Source: Croceibacter atlanticus HTCC2559
GTDB lineage: Bacteria > Bacteroidota > Bacteroidia > Flavobacteriales > Flavobacteriaceae
Assembly: GCF_000196315.1 (NCBI RefSeq)
Contig: NC_014230.1
Span: 1,260,001 to 1,324,000, forward strand
Direction: 5' to 3'
Length of the DNA stretch: 64,000 bases
A program made the translations under genes and the position numbers. This document shows positions 56,462 to 64,000 of this stretch, in pieces. Below the pieces are notes generated by a model. That model was given only the letters and a program-made list of their open reading frames with translations. It was not told where the DNA came from and did not search any database. Positions within the stretch are counted from its first letter, which is position 1. Each line of letters starts with the position of its first letter.

Positions 56462-59332
56462 TTATAGTTTTGAAAGATTTAATGAGTCTTGAATTTCGCC
56501 ATCACACACTAGTATTATACTGTAAATCCCCGAACTCAAATTAGAAATATCTAAAAGTCTACTGGTTTGAGTGGTATCGAGTATATAGTTGTGATGTTGT
56601 CCTGTTGCAGTATTAACTACTGATAGGTAAGCAGAACTTGCCTCATCGACTTTATATTGCACTGTAACTAGGTTGTTTGCAGGATTGGGTATTAGACTTT
56701 CGAGATAAAAAGGATTAACAGTAATGTCTACATGGTCATAATCTTTAAATCCGTTGAGGTTTGAAATCACTTCTAATTTATAGGTTGAAGTGAATTCGGG
56801 ATTAACCAATACATTTTCACCAGAATAGAGGAGTGTATTATTTTGGTCATACCAATTGAAAGTGACATCCTCATTTATGGGTGTAGCACTAAGTACTATA
56901 AACTCATCCTTTTTTATATCTTGATCTTCACCGGCATTCGCCCTAAAACTACTGCTGGTTTTTTTGTTTATAATGTATTCTTCACCACCAATAAGAGAAC
57001 CTGTAGTTGCATCCTGTTGCAAAACACTTAATGCAAATTTATCCTTTGATGTAGATTGGTTAGTAAAAAAGTTGAAGGAAACGTATAACGTCCCAATTTC
57101 TCCAGCGTCTAATATAATGTTGCCTAGTTTAGAATTGTTGGTGGTGAGAATTTTCTTATAATCATCTTTGGTAGATTTTAGTTGCGATTGGCTTTTTCCA
57201 CCATCTTGCCAAGCATTATATAAGGTGGTGTCCATTTCTAAACCTACTTCTGCTTCTTCATAAATAGCTTTCCCTTTTTCGTTGGCATCTTTAACAAAAA
57301 CGAGATCAAATGATTGTTGTTGATTACTGTAATTACCCACAGCGACTACACCACCATAATTAGAACTATTTTCAACGACATCTACAACAGTAGTGTTTTT
57401 CCATACAATATTATTGTTGTTCCACACATTCAAGACAATATTGTCGTTTTCAGGGGTAGTCATAGGGTCGTTAGGCGTATCTATGCGAGCCAAAAGGCAA
57501 AAATGCCAGGGATTGGGGTTGATATTTTCATAATCTTCGGGATTAGGCACTAGCCATTCAAAAGTCAATATGGCTTCCTGCCCAATATCTAAAGGTGGAA
57601 TGTTAACTGTTCCAATCTGGTCACCCATAAGAATATCTTCTCCTGTAATAGGATCTGTCATTGTTAAACTGCCATCCCAATGGTCTGGCCAAGATAAAGC
57701 TGTGTTGGCTTTAGCCCAATAGAGCTTTAAGGGATCTGATCCTGTAGAGCTATCGCAACTGCTATTGGTTACTCTTACGTAAACGTAATTGGGGTTGTTA
57801 GAGTCATATTCAGGATTCTGATGCTCCTTTACTAATAATCCATCATCTTGATTGCGTACCCATATATCCTTGCTTCGGTATGGTTGTGTTGTTAAGGTGT
57901 CGGGTTCTTCAAAATTGTCGAGTTGAGAATTTTGCATTGCAAGATCGAGTCCGCTTTCAGGGTTGGTTAAACATTGCGCTTTTAAAACAGCAGCATAGGC
58001 ATTGATGCGACCTGTTCCTAATTCGCCAATATAGGGTTGATTTAAATCTATGTCATATATGTTATCTGTCGTAGATTCAATAATATCTTTAACTTGTGTT
58101 GCTGTGAAATTTGGATTAATGGAGAAAATTAATCCAGCCAGTGCTGAAGCAAGTGGCGTTGATGACGACGTACCGATACCTGCAGTATATCCAGTTTGAT
58201 TGTTGGATGTTTCCGTGGCAGATAGCACGTAAATACCAGGAGCTGAAACATTGACTTTGTCATTGTGCGTATGAGATGCAAAATTGTTAGGGTTGTCAGG
58301 TAGCTGCCTATGAACGTCAATCCAAGATTTAGTTTGGCCAGGAATATTGTCCTGTAAAGTGCCTATAGAAAATCTATGGCCAACGCCTGTAACAGAAATC
58401 GCATCATCATAGGAGCCAGGATATCCATAACCATTGCCGTCTGAATCGCAACCCTTTACAGTACCATCTCCCTGAACACCATTGCCTGCACTTGCTACAA
58501 CTAAAATGTCTTTTGTACGGACATAATCCATAACATCGTCCAGATAAGTTTTGACAGGAGAGCCTTCGCAAATACGCCAACTACAGTTAATTACTCTTAC
58601 ACCAGGATAATCTGCCAATTCTTCCAAACCCGAAACTAGATTGTTACCTCCACCTCCACAGGTAGCAGTTACTAACTTTAAATCTCTACCAAGACTTGAT
58701 AGTCCTTCATTGTTATCGGTATTTGCTGCTATGATGCTCGCTACAGCTGTTCCGTGAGAAAAATTACTTGGCACGACTTCAATATTGTTAACTATTTGCC
58801 CGGTCAAATCGGGATGATTTAACTCGTAGGATGAGTCTACTACTCCTACCAAAATGTTCGAATCACCAGTTGTAATTGCCCAAGCTAATGGCGCATTAAT
58901 TAATTCTAAAGAAGCATTATTGCCGCCATAAAGTAAGTCTTCGTAATCATTTGGTATCGAAATTTGTGTGTTGTTAACTGCTGTTGTAGTGCTAGTTAAT
59001 ATATTATTATCATCATCTATCTCTTTAAAGTAAGTGATTCCTGTGTTATTAACAAAGTCAGTCACTAAAGTATCATCTTTTATAGATATTATATATACTT
59101 TTTTAAGTCGAGGAAGTGAAGTCATTGGAAATGCTTTTTCTATAGAATAGAAAGGTTTCGAATTTAGGAAATCAAAAATAGGATGTGTTTGATTTGTAAC
59201 TAGTTTTATGGTTTGGTCGGGTTGTATAACTATTTGGCTCCCATCGAGTAAATCCACGCCAATGCCAGAAGCTAGTTCTAAATAAAAGCTTTTATATTCT
59301 TGCGATAACAGGGTTGTGCTTAGGCTAAGCAA
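56462..59332 (-). CDS. Subtilisin-like S8 serine protease with T9SS sorting domain, probably phase variable
   Basis: From the TTG at 59332 the product has 956 residues. The S8 triad is complete: Asp166 in GVVDSSYELNHPDL, His193 in FSHGTAVA and Ser389 in GTSSSTP, with Asn284 (SAGNG) for the oxyanion hole. Later domains are strand-rich and include a Calx/PKD-like part near 800. A type A sorting domain (from ESLIPNPANNLVTVQY) ends the protein. The frame actually remains open upstream of the TTG and would encode a good signal peptide, K-I-K-F-F-F-L-I-V-L-L-S-L ending LLSQ, but no in-frame start exists there. An ATG at 59408 lies behind an octanucleotide repeat and is out of frame with four copies; five or two would put it in frame. 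As read, the gene is probably in its 'off' state. Confidence 0.85.
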   Translation of the reverse strand: MLSLSTTLLSQEYKSFYLELASGIGVDLLDGSQIVIQPDQTIKLVTNQTHPIFDFLNSKPFYSIEKAFPMTSLPRLKKVYIISIKDDTLVTDFVNNTGITYFKEIDDDNNILTSTTTAVNNTQISIPNDYEDLLYGGNNASLELINAPLAWAITTGDSNILVGVVDSSYELNHPDLTGQIVNNIEVVPSNFSHGTAVASIIAANTDNNEGLSSLGRDLKLVTATCGGGGNNLVSGLEELADYPGVRVINCSWRICEGSPVKTYLDDVMDYVRTKDILVVASAGNGVQGDGTVKGCDSDGNGYGYPGSYDDAISVTGVGHRFSIGTLQDNIPGQTKSWIDVHRQLPDNPNNFASHTHNDKVNVSAPGIYVLSATETSNNQTGYTAGIGTSSSTPLASALAGLIFSINPNFTATQVKDIIESTTDNIYDIDLNQPYIGELGTGRINAYAAVLKAQCLTNPESGLDLAMQNSQLDNFEEPDTLTTQPYRSKDIWVRNQDDGLLVKEHQNPEYDSNNPNYVYVRVTNSSCDSSTGSDPLKLYWAKANTALSWPDHWDGSLTMTDPITGEDILMGDQIGTVNIPPLDIGQEAILTFEWLVPNPEDYENINPNPWHFCLLARIDTPNDPMTTPENDNIVLNVWNNNNIVWKNTTVVDVVENSSNYGGVVAVGNYSNQQQSFDLVFVKDANEKGKAIYEEAEVGLEMDTTLYNAWQDGGKSQSQLKSTKDDYKKILTTNNSKLGNIILDAGEIGTLYVSFNFFTNQSTSKDKFALSVLQQDATTGSLIGGEEYIINKKTSSSFRANAGEDQDIKKDEFIVLSATPINEDVTFNWYDQNNTLLYSGENVLVNPEFTSTYKLEVISNLNGFKDYDHVDITVNPFYLESLIPNPANNLVTVQYKVDEASSAYLSVVNTATGQHHNYILDTTQTSRLLDISNLSSGIYSIILVCDGEIQDSLNLSKL

Positions 59333-59360
59333 AACAATGAGAAAGAAAAACTTAATTTTA

Positions 59361-59396
59361 GTGTGCTTGTGTGCTTGTGTGCTTGTGTGCTTGTGT
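59361..59396 (-). repeat. Octanucleotide tandem repeat at the 5' end of the S8 protease gene
   Basis: Four perfect copies of GTGTGCTT and a half copy lie in tandem (on the minus strand ACACAAGC). Twelve bases upstream is an ATG (59408) whose frame meets a TAA right after the tract, while the signal-peptide frame of the protease is offset. As 8 is not a multiple of 3, slippage by one unit shifts the frame. Gain of one copy or loss of two restores a continuous open frame. Confidence 0.9.
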
Positions 59397-59408
59397 AAAG
59401 TATTTCAT

Positions 59409-60045
59409 ATAGTGATAAATTTTATGGTTGGTTTAATAAAAATTAATTATATATGATTTAACAGGGCCTTATTCTTACTGTTTTATTTCTAAAGAATAAA
59501 TAAAATCTTTAGTAATTATAGTTTAAACATTTAAATTCAATCAATTCATTAACAGTATTTTAACTTAAAAAATTGAATTTTTTTAGGCTTAGGTCTCGTA
59601 GTTAATATAAAGTGTGAATTCAAATTTTTATAAATGGCTTTTTTTATTCGATGTTGTAATGGCATTTTAAATATTATAAGTAGCTGTATTAAAGGTTGTT
59701 AATCAGCTTATGTAGGTTTAGACATATATTGTACTGGAGACCTCGAATTGAAGTTTGGTGATATGGGTTCTTTTTCCAAAAGCATCTATTTTCGATAGCA
59801 TTATTACTGAAAATATATGTTTTATATGAGTCTATATATTATTAGTTTTTCAATAATTGAAAATCATTCTAACATCGGGATTAAGTAATGTAACAAGGGT
59901 TTTTATAAGAGTATGATAATACAGATCTAAATGTTTATGATAATTTTATTAAAAAACCATGTTTTCAAGATATGGTTTAATGGTTTCTTAACAGTAGATT
60001 TCGTAACTTAGCGAATTCAGAAAAACAATAAAATTTAGAAGAAGA
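59409..60045. other. Gene-free AT-rich region before gltA
   Basis: This 637-base stretch holds no convincing gene in any frame. It has a TTTTATTT/AAATAAAA hairpin near 59480-59504 and the promoter regions of the divergent S8 protease and gltA genes. No tRNA, repeat copy or mobile-element end was recognised. It may be the remains of a decayed gene or hold an unrecognised RNA. Confidence 0.5.
59995..60002 (+). promoter_or_regulatory. Possible promoter -7 box of gltA
   Basis: TAGATTTC is one base from TAnnTTTG and lies 43 bases before the gltA ATG. The -33 element is not clear, so this is a weak call. Confidence 0.3.
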
Positions 60046-61332
60046 ATGTCCAAGAATGCGACTTTAGAATACGAAGGAAAAAAGTACGAATTCCCAGTAA
60101 TTACGGGAACAGAAAACGAATCTGCCATAGACATTAAGACCTTAAGAGGTGTTACAGGTGGCTTAACTACAATAGATCCAGGTTACAAAAATACAGGCTC
60201 TTGTGAAAGTGCAATTACATTTTTAAATGGTGAAGAAGGAATTCTTCGTTACAGAGGATACTCTATTGAAGATTTAGCTGAAAAAGCAAGTTTTTTAGAA
60301 ACAGCTTACCTGTTAATTTTTGGAGAACTTCCTACTAAAGAACAATTCGAAAAGTTTCATACAGATATTAAATCTCACTCTCACGTAGATGAGGATATTA
60401 AGAAAATATTAGACGGTTTTCCAAAGTCTGCACACCCAATGGGCGTGTTGTCTTCACTTACAAATGCATTAATTGCATTTAATCCATCTTCAGTTAATGT
60501 AGATTCTGAAGAGGAAATGTATAACGCAATAGTGAAGATTTTAGGTAAATTTCCAGTACTTACAGCTTGGGCCTACAGAAAACGAGTTGGTAAGCCATTA
60601 GATTATGGTGATGACTCTTTAGGGTATGTAGAGAATTTCTTAAAGATGATGTTTAAGAAACCTAATGGAGAATATAATGCGTCTTCTACAGTAGTTGAAG
60701 CGTTAGATAAATTATTAATACTACACGCAGATCACGAGCAAAACTGCTCTACATCTACTGTACGTATAGTAGGTTCTTCTCATGCAGGATTATTTGCTTC
60801 TATTTCAGCAGGAATTAATGCGCTTTGGGGGCCACTTCACGGTGGTGCTAACCAAGCTGTAATCGAAATGCTTGAGGCTATTAAAGAAGATGGTGGCGAT
60901 ACTCATAAGTTCATGGAGAAAGCTAAAGACAAGGAAGATCCTTTTCGTCTTATGGGCTTTGGGCATAGAGTTTATAAAAACTTCGACCCAAGAGCTAAGA
61001 TTATCAAGAAATCTGCAGATGATGTATTAGGTGCTTTAGGAATTGAGGATCCTGTATTAGATATAGCTAAAGGTTTAGAAAAAGAAGCTTTAGAAGATAG
61101 TTACTTTGTAGACCGTAAATTATATCCTAACGTAGACTTTTACTCTGGTATTATTTACAGAGCATTAGGAATACCTACTGAAATGTTTACTGCAATGTTT
61201 GCTTTAGGACGTTTACCAGGTTGGATAGCGCAATGGCGTGAAATGCGTTTGCGTAAAGAGCCAATAGGAAGACCAAGACAGGTATACATTGGTGAAAACC
61301 ATAGAGAGTTTAAGGCTGTAAATGAGCGTTAA
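60046..61332 (+). CDS. gltA: Citrate synthase
   Basis: Citrate synthase (428 residues) joins acetyl-CoA and oxaloacetate at the entry to the TCA cycle. The length and the N-terminal domain (about 1-60) fit the long, hexameric NADH-sensitive type known from Gram-negative bacteria. The catalytic residues by comparison with E. coli are His265 (GPLHGGAN), His307 (GFGHRVY) and Asp363 (NVDFYSG). It has its own terminator. Regulation by NADH is an inference from the type. Confidence 0.97.
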   Translation: MSKNATLEYEGKKYEFPVITGTENESAIDIKTLRGVTGGLTTIDPGYKNTGSCESAITFLNGEEGILRYRGYSIEDLAEKASFLETAYLLIFGELPTKEQFEKFHTDIKSHSHVDEDIKKILDGFPKSAHPMGVLSSLTNALIAFNPSSVNVDSEEEMYNAIVKILGKFPVLTAWAYRKRVGKPLDYGDDSLGYVENFLKMMFKKPNGEYNASSTVVEALDKLLILHADHEQNCSTSTVRIVGSSHAGLFASISAGINALWGPLHGGANQAVIEMLEAIKEDGGDTHKFMEKAKDKEDPFRLMGFGHRVYKNFDPRAKIIKKSADDVLGALGIEDPVLDIAKGLEKEALEDSYFVDRKLYPNVDFYSGIIYRALGIPTEMFTAMFALGRLPGWIAQWREMRLRKEPIGRPRQVYIGENHREFKAVNER

Positions 61333-61356
61333 TTAGTTCTCAAAAAAAATCATATA

Positions 61357-61388
61357 GCGTGTTGTTTTTTTAACGGCACGCTTTTTCA
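61357..61388 (+). terminator. Terminator of gltA
   Basis: GCGTGTTGTT / AACGGCACGC (61357-61381), with two G-T pairs and a T-rich loop, is followed by TTTTT. It lies 24 bases after the gltA stop. Confidence 0.85.
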
Positions 61389-61394
61389 TTTAAT

Positions 61395-61402
61395 TATATT
61401 TG
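61395..61402 (+). promoter_or_regulatory. Promoter -7 box of the dimethylargininase-family gene
   Basis: TATATTTG is an exact TAnnTTTG match, right after the gltA terminator and 14 bases before the next ATG. The pair of enzymes downstream would be transcribed from it. Confidence 0.5.
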
Positions 61403-61416
61403 CAAAAAATTTATCT

Positions 61417-62331
61417 ATGCTTAAACTACATGTTACAAATGAAACCTCTCGGTTAAGAGCAGTTGTATTAGGAAGAGCTAAAAGTAATGGACCTGCGCCA
61501 ACACTTGAGGAAGCTTATGATCCTAAATCTAAACTACATATAAAGGCAGGCACTTACCCTAAGGTAGAAGATATGGTAGAGGAGATGAGTGCTGTAGCAA
61601 GCGTATTTGAGAAATACGATGTAAAGGTTTATCGTCCTACAGTGATAACAGATTACAATCAAATATTTTCTCGAGACATTGCATTTGTAATTGATGATAA
61701 AATGGTAAAAGCTAATATCTTACCAGATAGGGCTAAAGAAATTGAAGCTATTGAGCATGTATGGTCTCAGGTACCAAAAGAAAATAGAATAACACTTCCT
61801 GAAGATGCTCATGTCGAAGGCGGTGATGTTATGTTGTATGATGATTATATATTTATAGGAACATATAGAGGAGAAGACTATCCTAATTATATCACAGCGC
61901 GTACAAACATGAAAGCTGTTAAGGCACTAACAGAGTTATTTCCTAATAAAACAGTAAAATCGTTTAACCTAAGAAAATCTAACACCATTCCTCAAGATAA
62001 TGCCCTGCATTTAGATTGTTGCTTTCAGCCAGTAGGAAAGGGAAAAGCGATTATTCATAAAAATGGGTTTTTAGAAGCAGAAGAATATGAATGGTTGGTA
62101 AATTTCTTCGGAAAAGACAATATTTTTGAAATAACCAAAGATGAAATGTTTCATATGTACAGCAACATTTTCAGCATTTCAGAAGATGTGGTTATTTCAG
62201 AAAAAAACTTTACAAGATTAAATACGTGGCTAAGGGCACAAGGAATTACTGTTGAAGAAGTGCCCTATGCAGAAATAGCAAAACAAGAAGGTTTATTGCG
62301 TTGTAGTACAATGCCGTTGATAAGAGATTAA
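61417..62331 (+). CDS. Dimethylargininase/arginine deiminase-family hydrolase
   Basis: This 304-residue enzyme belongs to the guanidino-group-modifying superfamily (five-bladed propeller fold). Visible landmarks are the FSRDIAFVIDD segment, the HVEGGDVMLYDD motif with Glu and Asp near 129-136, the catalytic His in ALHLDCCF, and the nucleophile Cys296 in LRCSTMPL. The best match I recall is the family labelled dimethylarginine dimethylaminohydrolase, which makes citrulline, but arginine or another guanidino substrate is possible. It is cytoplasmic. The next gene, a CtlX-like enzyme, follows after 10 bases. Confidence 0.85.
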   Translation: MLKLHVTNETSRLRAVVLGRAKSNGPAPTLEEAYDPKSKLHIKAGTYPKVEDMVEEMSAVASVFEKYDVKVYRPTVITDYNQIFSRDIAFVIDDKMVKANILPDRAKEIEAIEHVWSQVPKENRITLPEDAHVEGGDVMLYDDYIFIGTYRGEDYPNYITARTNMKAVKALTELFPNKTVKSFNLRKSNTIPQDNALHLDCCFQPVGKGKAIIHKNGFLEAEEYEWLVNFFGKDNIFEITKDEMFHMYSNIFSISEDVVISEKNFTRLNTWLRAQGITVEEVPYAEIAKQEGLLRCSTMPLIRD

Positions 62332-62341
62332 ATAAAAGACT

Positions 62342-63271
62342 ATGTCACAAATTACCAATACAATATTAATGATTCGTCCTGTTCAATTTAGAATGAATGA
62401 GGAAACTGCAGTAAACAATTACTTTCAGGAAAGCTTAGACATTAAGAATGCTGAAATAAATAAAAAAGCTCAAGACGAGTTTGATGCTTTTGCAGAAAAA
62501 TTAAGAGCTGTAGGTGTAAATGTTATTGTTGAAGATGATAAATTAGAGTTAGATACACCAGATTCAATTTTTCCTAACAATTGGGTGTCATTTCATAAAA
62601 ACGGAGATGTTGCACTTTACCCAATGTTTGCTGAAAATAGACGTAGAGAACGTCGCGAAGATATTATTGCGCGATTAGAGTCTGAAGGGTTTAAGATTAA
62701 CAATATTGTAGACTATACTTCTGCAGAAGACGAAGCGCTTTACTTAGAAGGTACAGGAAGCCTATTAATAGATCGTGTTAATGAGAAAGTATACTGTGCT
62801 CTTTCAGATAGAGCAGATGAAAATTTAGTAATAGAGTTTTGTGAAGATTTTGAATTATTTCCAGTAATATTTACTGCTAACCAAACTGTAGATGGTGAGC
62901 GAAAAGCAATTTACCATACCAACGTAATGATGTGTCTTGCTGAAAACTTTTCAGTAATATGTTTAGATACTATTGATGATAAGAAGGAGCGTAAAAATGT
63001 GTTAGATCACTTAAGAAAAGACGGTAAAGAAGTCATTGCTATTTCAGAAGCTCAAATGCATCAGTTTGCTGGTAATATGTTACAAGTACAAGGTAAGGAT
63101 GCTAAGTACTTAGTAATGAGTAAAGCTGCTCATGATAGTTTAAATGCAGATCAAATTTCAAAAATAGAAGCTCACTGCCAAATTTTAAGTAGCGACTTAA
63201 CAACAATAGAAACGTGTGGTGGTGGAAGTGCGCGTTGTATGATGGCAGAAGTATTCTTGCCTCAAGCTTAA
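62342..63271 (+). CDS. ctlX: CtlX-type citrulline/arginine-family hydrolase
   Basis: This 309-residue protein is a second member of the same superfamily. The segment VRPVQFRMNEETAVNNYFQ (as MIRPVQF), the TPDSIFPNNWVSFH motif, EGTGSLLIDR and the nucleophile Cys299 in GGSARCMMAEVFLP agree with CtlX, named for citrulline use. Its coupling to the gene before it suggests a short route from arginine derivatives through citrulline; this is inferred from context. The reaction is not proven by sequence. Confidence 0.85.
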   Translation: MSQITNTILMIRPVQFRMNEETAVNNYFQESLDIKNAEINKKAQDEFDAFAEKLRAVGVNVIVEDDKLELDTPDSIFPNNWVSFHKNGDVALYPMFAENRRRERREDIIARLESEGFKINNIVDYTSAEDEALYLEGTGSLLIDRVNEKVYCALSDRADENLVIEFCEDFELFPVIFTANQTVDGERKAIYHTNVMMCLAENFSVICLDTIDDKKERKNVLDHLRKDGKEVIAISEAQMHQFAGNMLQVQGKDAKYLVMSKAAHDSLNADQISKIEAHCQILSSDLTTIETCGGGSARCMMAEVFLPQA

Positions 63272-63272
63272 T

Positions 63273-64000
63273 TTACCTCACAATCTTATTCAGCATATTT
63301 TTGAAGATAAAAAAATGAAAAGGTAACATAGCATACCAATATAATCTGCCCCAAAGGCCTTTTGGTCTAAATGTCGCAGTTTGGTGTACTATGTTATTTT
63401 CATCTATACAGAATTCTAGCCAAGCTTCTCCAGGTATTTTCATTTCGGCAAATAGTAATAAACGTTTCTCGTCTTTATCTGCAAAAAGTACTCGCCAAAA
63501 ATCTAACGAGTCACCAGTAAATATTTGAGTGTCGTGAGTACGTCCACGCCTTAAGCCAACACCTCCAAAAAGCTTGTCAATATATCCTCTTACTTTCCAA
63601 AGCCAATTGCCGTAATACCAACCCGTTTTTCCACCAATAGACCAAATGCGTTCTAAAGCTCTTTCTGGATGATCTGTTTCTTGTTGCTGGGCATCCTTAA
63701 GGCAACCGTATTTAGGAACCTGTACATATTTATTTAAGCTTTTAGAAAATCTACCGCTAATCATAGAGTCTTTCCAGCTAGAAACAACCTGATTTTGTTC
63801 AATCTTTTCAAAAGCAAGGCGTATGGCTTCTTTGTAATTTATAGGCTGTATATCTAATAGTTCCTGTAATCTTGTGTCTTTAGTAATAACTTCTATTTTC
63901 ATACTATCTACTAGGTTTAAAGCTAGTTTATAAGATGTAGAGGTGACAAAGTATAGCCAATATGATGATAGTTTTGGAGATAAAAACGGTGTGTCTATAA
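63273..64000 (-). CDS. SDR/NAD(P)-binding oxidoreductase with DUF2867 domain, C-terminal part
   Basis: The visible frame runs to the window edge without a start: an internal ATG at 63902 is not the beginning, because the frame stays open through 64000 and reads sensible protein (PKLSSYWLYFVTSTSYKLA). Together with DUF2867 (about the last 170 residues, KYGCLKDAQQQ, WSIGGKTGWYYGNWLW, GLWGRLYWYAMLPFH), this is the C-terminal part of a longer protein of the NmrA/SDR-DUF2867 type. The nucleotide-binding half lies outside. The gene converges with ctlX, with a one-base gap between them. Function is unknown beyond a likely redox role. Confidence 0.85.
   Translation of the reverse strand, partial: IDTPFLSPKLSSYWLYFVTSTSYKLALNLVDSMKIEVITKDTRLQELLDIQPINYKEAIRLAFEKIEQNQVVSSWKDSMISGRFSKSLNKYVQVPKYGCLKDAQQQETDHPERALERIWSIGGKTGWYYGNWLWKVRGYIDKLFGGVGLRRGRTHDTQIFTGDSLDFWRVLFADKDEKRLLLFAEMKIPGEAWLEFCIDENNIVHQTATFRPKGLWGRLYWYAMLPFHFFIFKNMLNKIVR

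Noticed and set aside
59361-59396. CRISPR array at the octanucleotide tract
   Set aside because: The units are 8 bases long, directly adjacent and without spacers; it is a simple tandem repeat.

Overview
The window is a chromosomal segment of a bacterium of the phylum Bacteroidota, most probably a marine member of the family Flavobacteriaceae. The evidence is the AT-rich sequence, SusC/SusD pairs, C-terminal type IX secretion (T9SS) sorting domains, promoters of the TAnnTTTG type, starts without Shine-Dalgarno sequences, a fused hypoxanthine phosphoribosyltransferase-adenylate kinase gene, and one continuous str-S10-spc-alpha ribosomal protein cluster.

Layout. 1-1166: 3' end of a 23S rRNA, 5S rRNA and the rRNA terminator. 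1228-4916 (minus): purK-purE plus an M3 metallopeptidase. 5009-7197: the hpt-adk fusion and obgE. 7266-12201: a large secreted leucine-rich-repeat protein built from four 114-residue super-repeats, a DUF4136 lipoprotein and a TPR protein, followed by a structured intergenic repeat. 12342-19916: mpl, paiB-like (minus), radC, a deacetylase-like protein with altered active-site motifs, a HAD nucleotidase, and a translationally coupled trio of envelope proteins. 19910-22730: rarA, a rhomboid protease and rlmB. 22798-33840 (minus): two SusC/SusD loci; the first susC carries a single in-frame stop codon, and the second has two extra lipoprotein genes. 33948-35636 (minus): a BamA/TamA-like outer-membrane protein.

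35737-53061: the translation cluster, starting from a textbook Bacteroidota promoter and ending at a strong terminator: rpsL, rpsG, fusA, rpsJ, then rplC through rplQ. It has no tuf, and neither adk nor map lies between secY and infA. Several spacers inside it (before rplC, rpsH, rpsD, rpoA and rplQ) can fold and are candidate autoregulatory leaders. 53135-55632: carA and eno. 55727-59408 (minus): two T9SS-secreted proteins. One is an S8 protease whose 5' end holds an octanucleotide repeat placed so that changing the copy number switches the reading frame. 60046-64000: citrate synthase, two guanidino-group-modifying enzymes, and the 3' part of an SDR/DUF2867 gene cut by the window edge.

Most of the window is conserved housekeeping DNA. 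The most notable signals are the probable phase-variable S8 protease, the nonsense codon in the first susC, the LRR super-repeat and the structured ribosomal leaders. No mobile element, CRISPR array, tRNA or defence system was seen.
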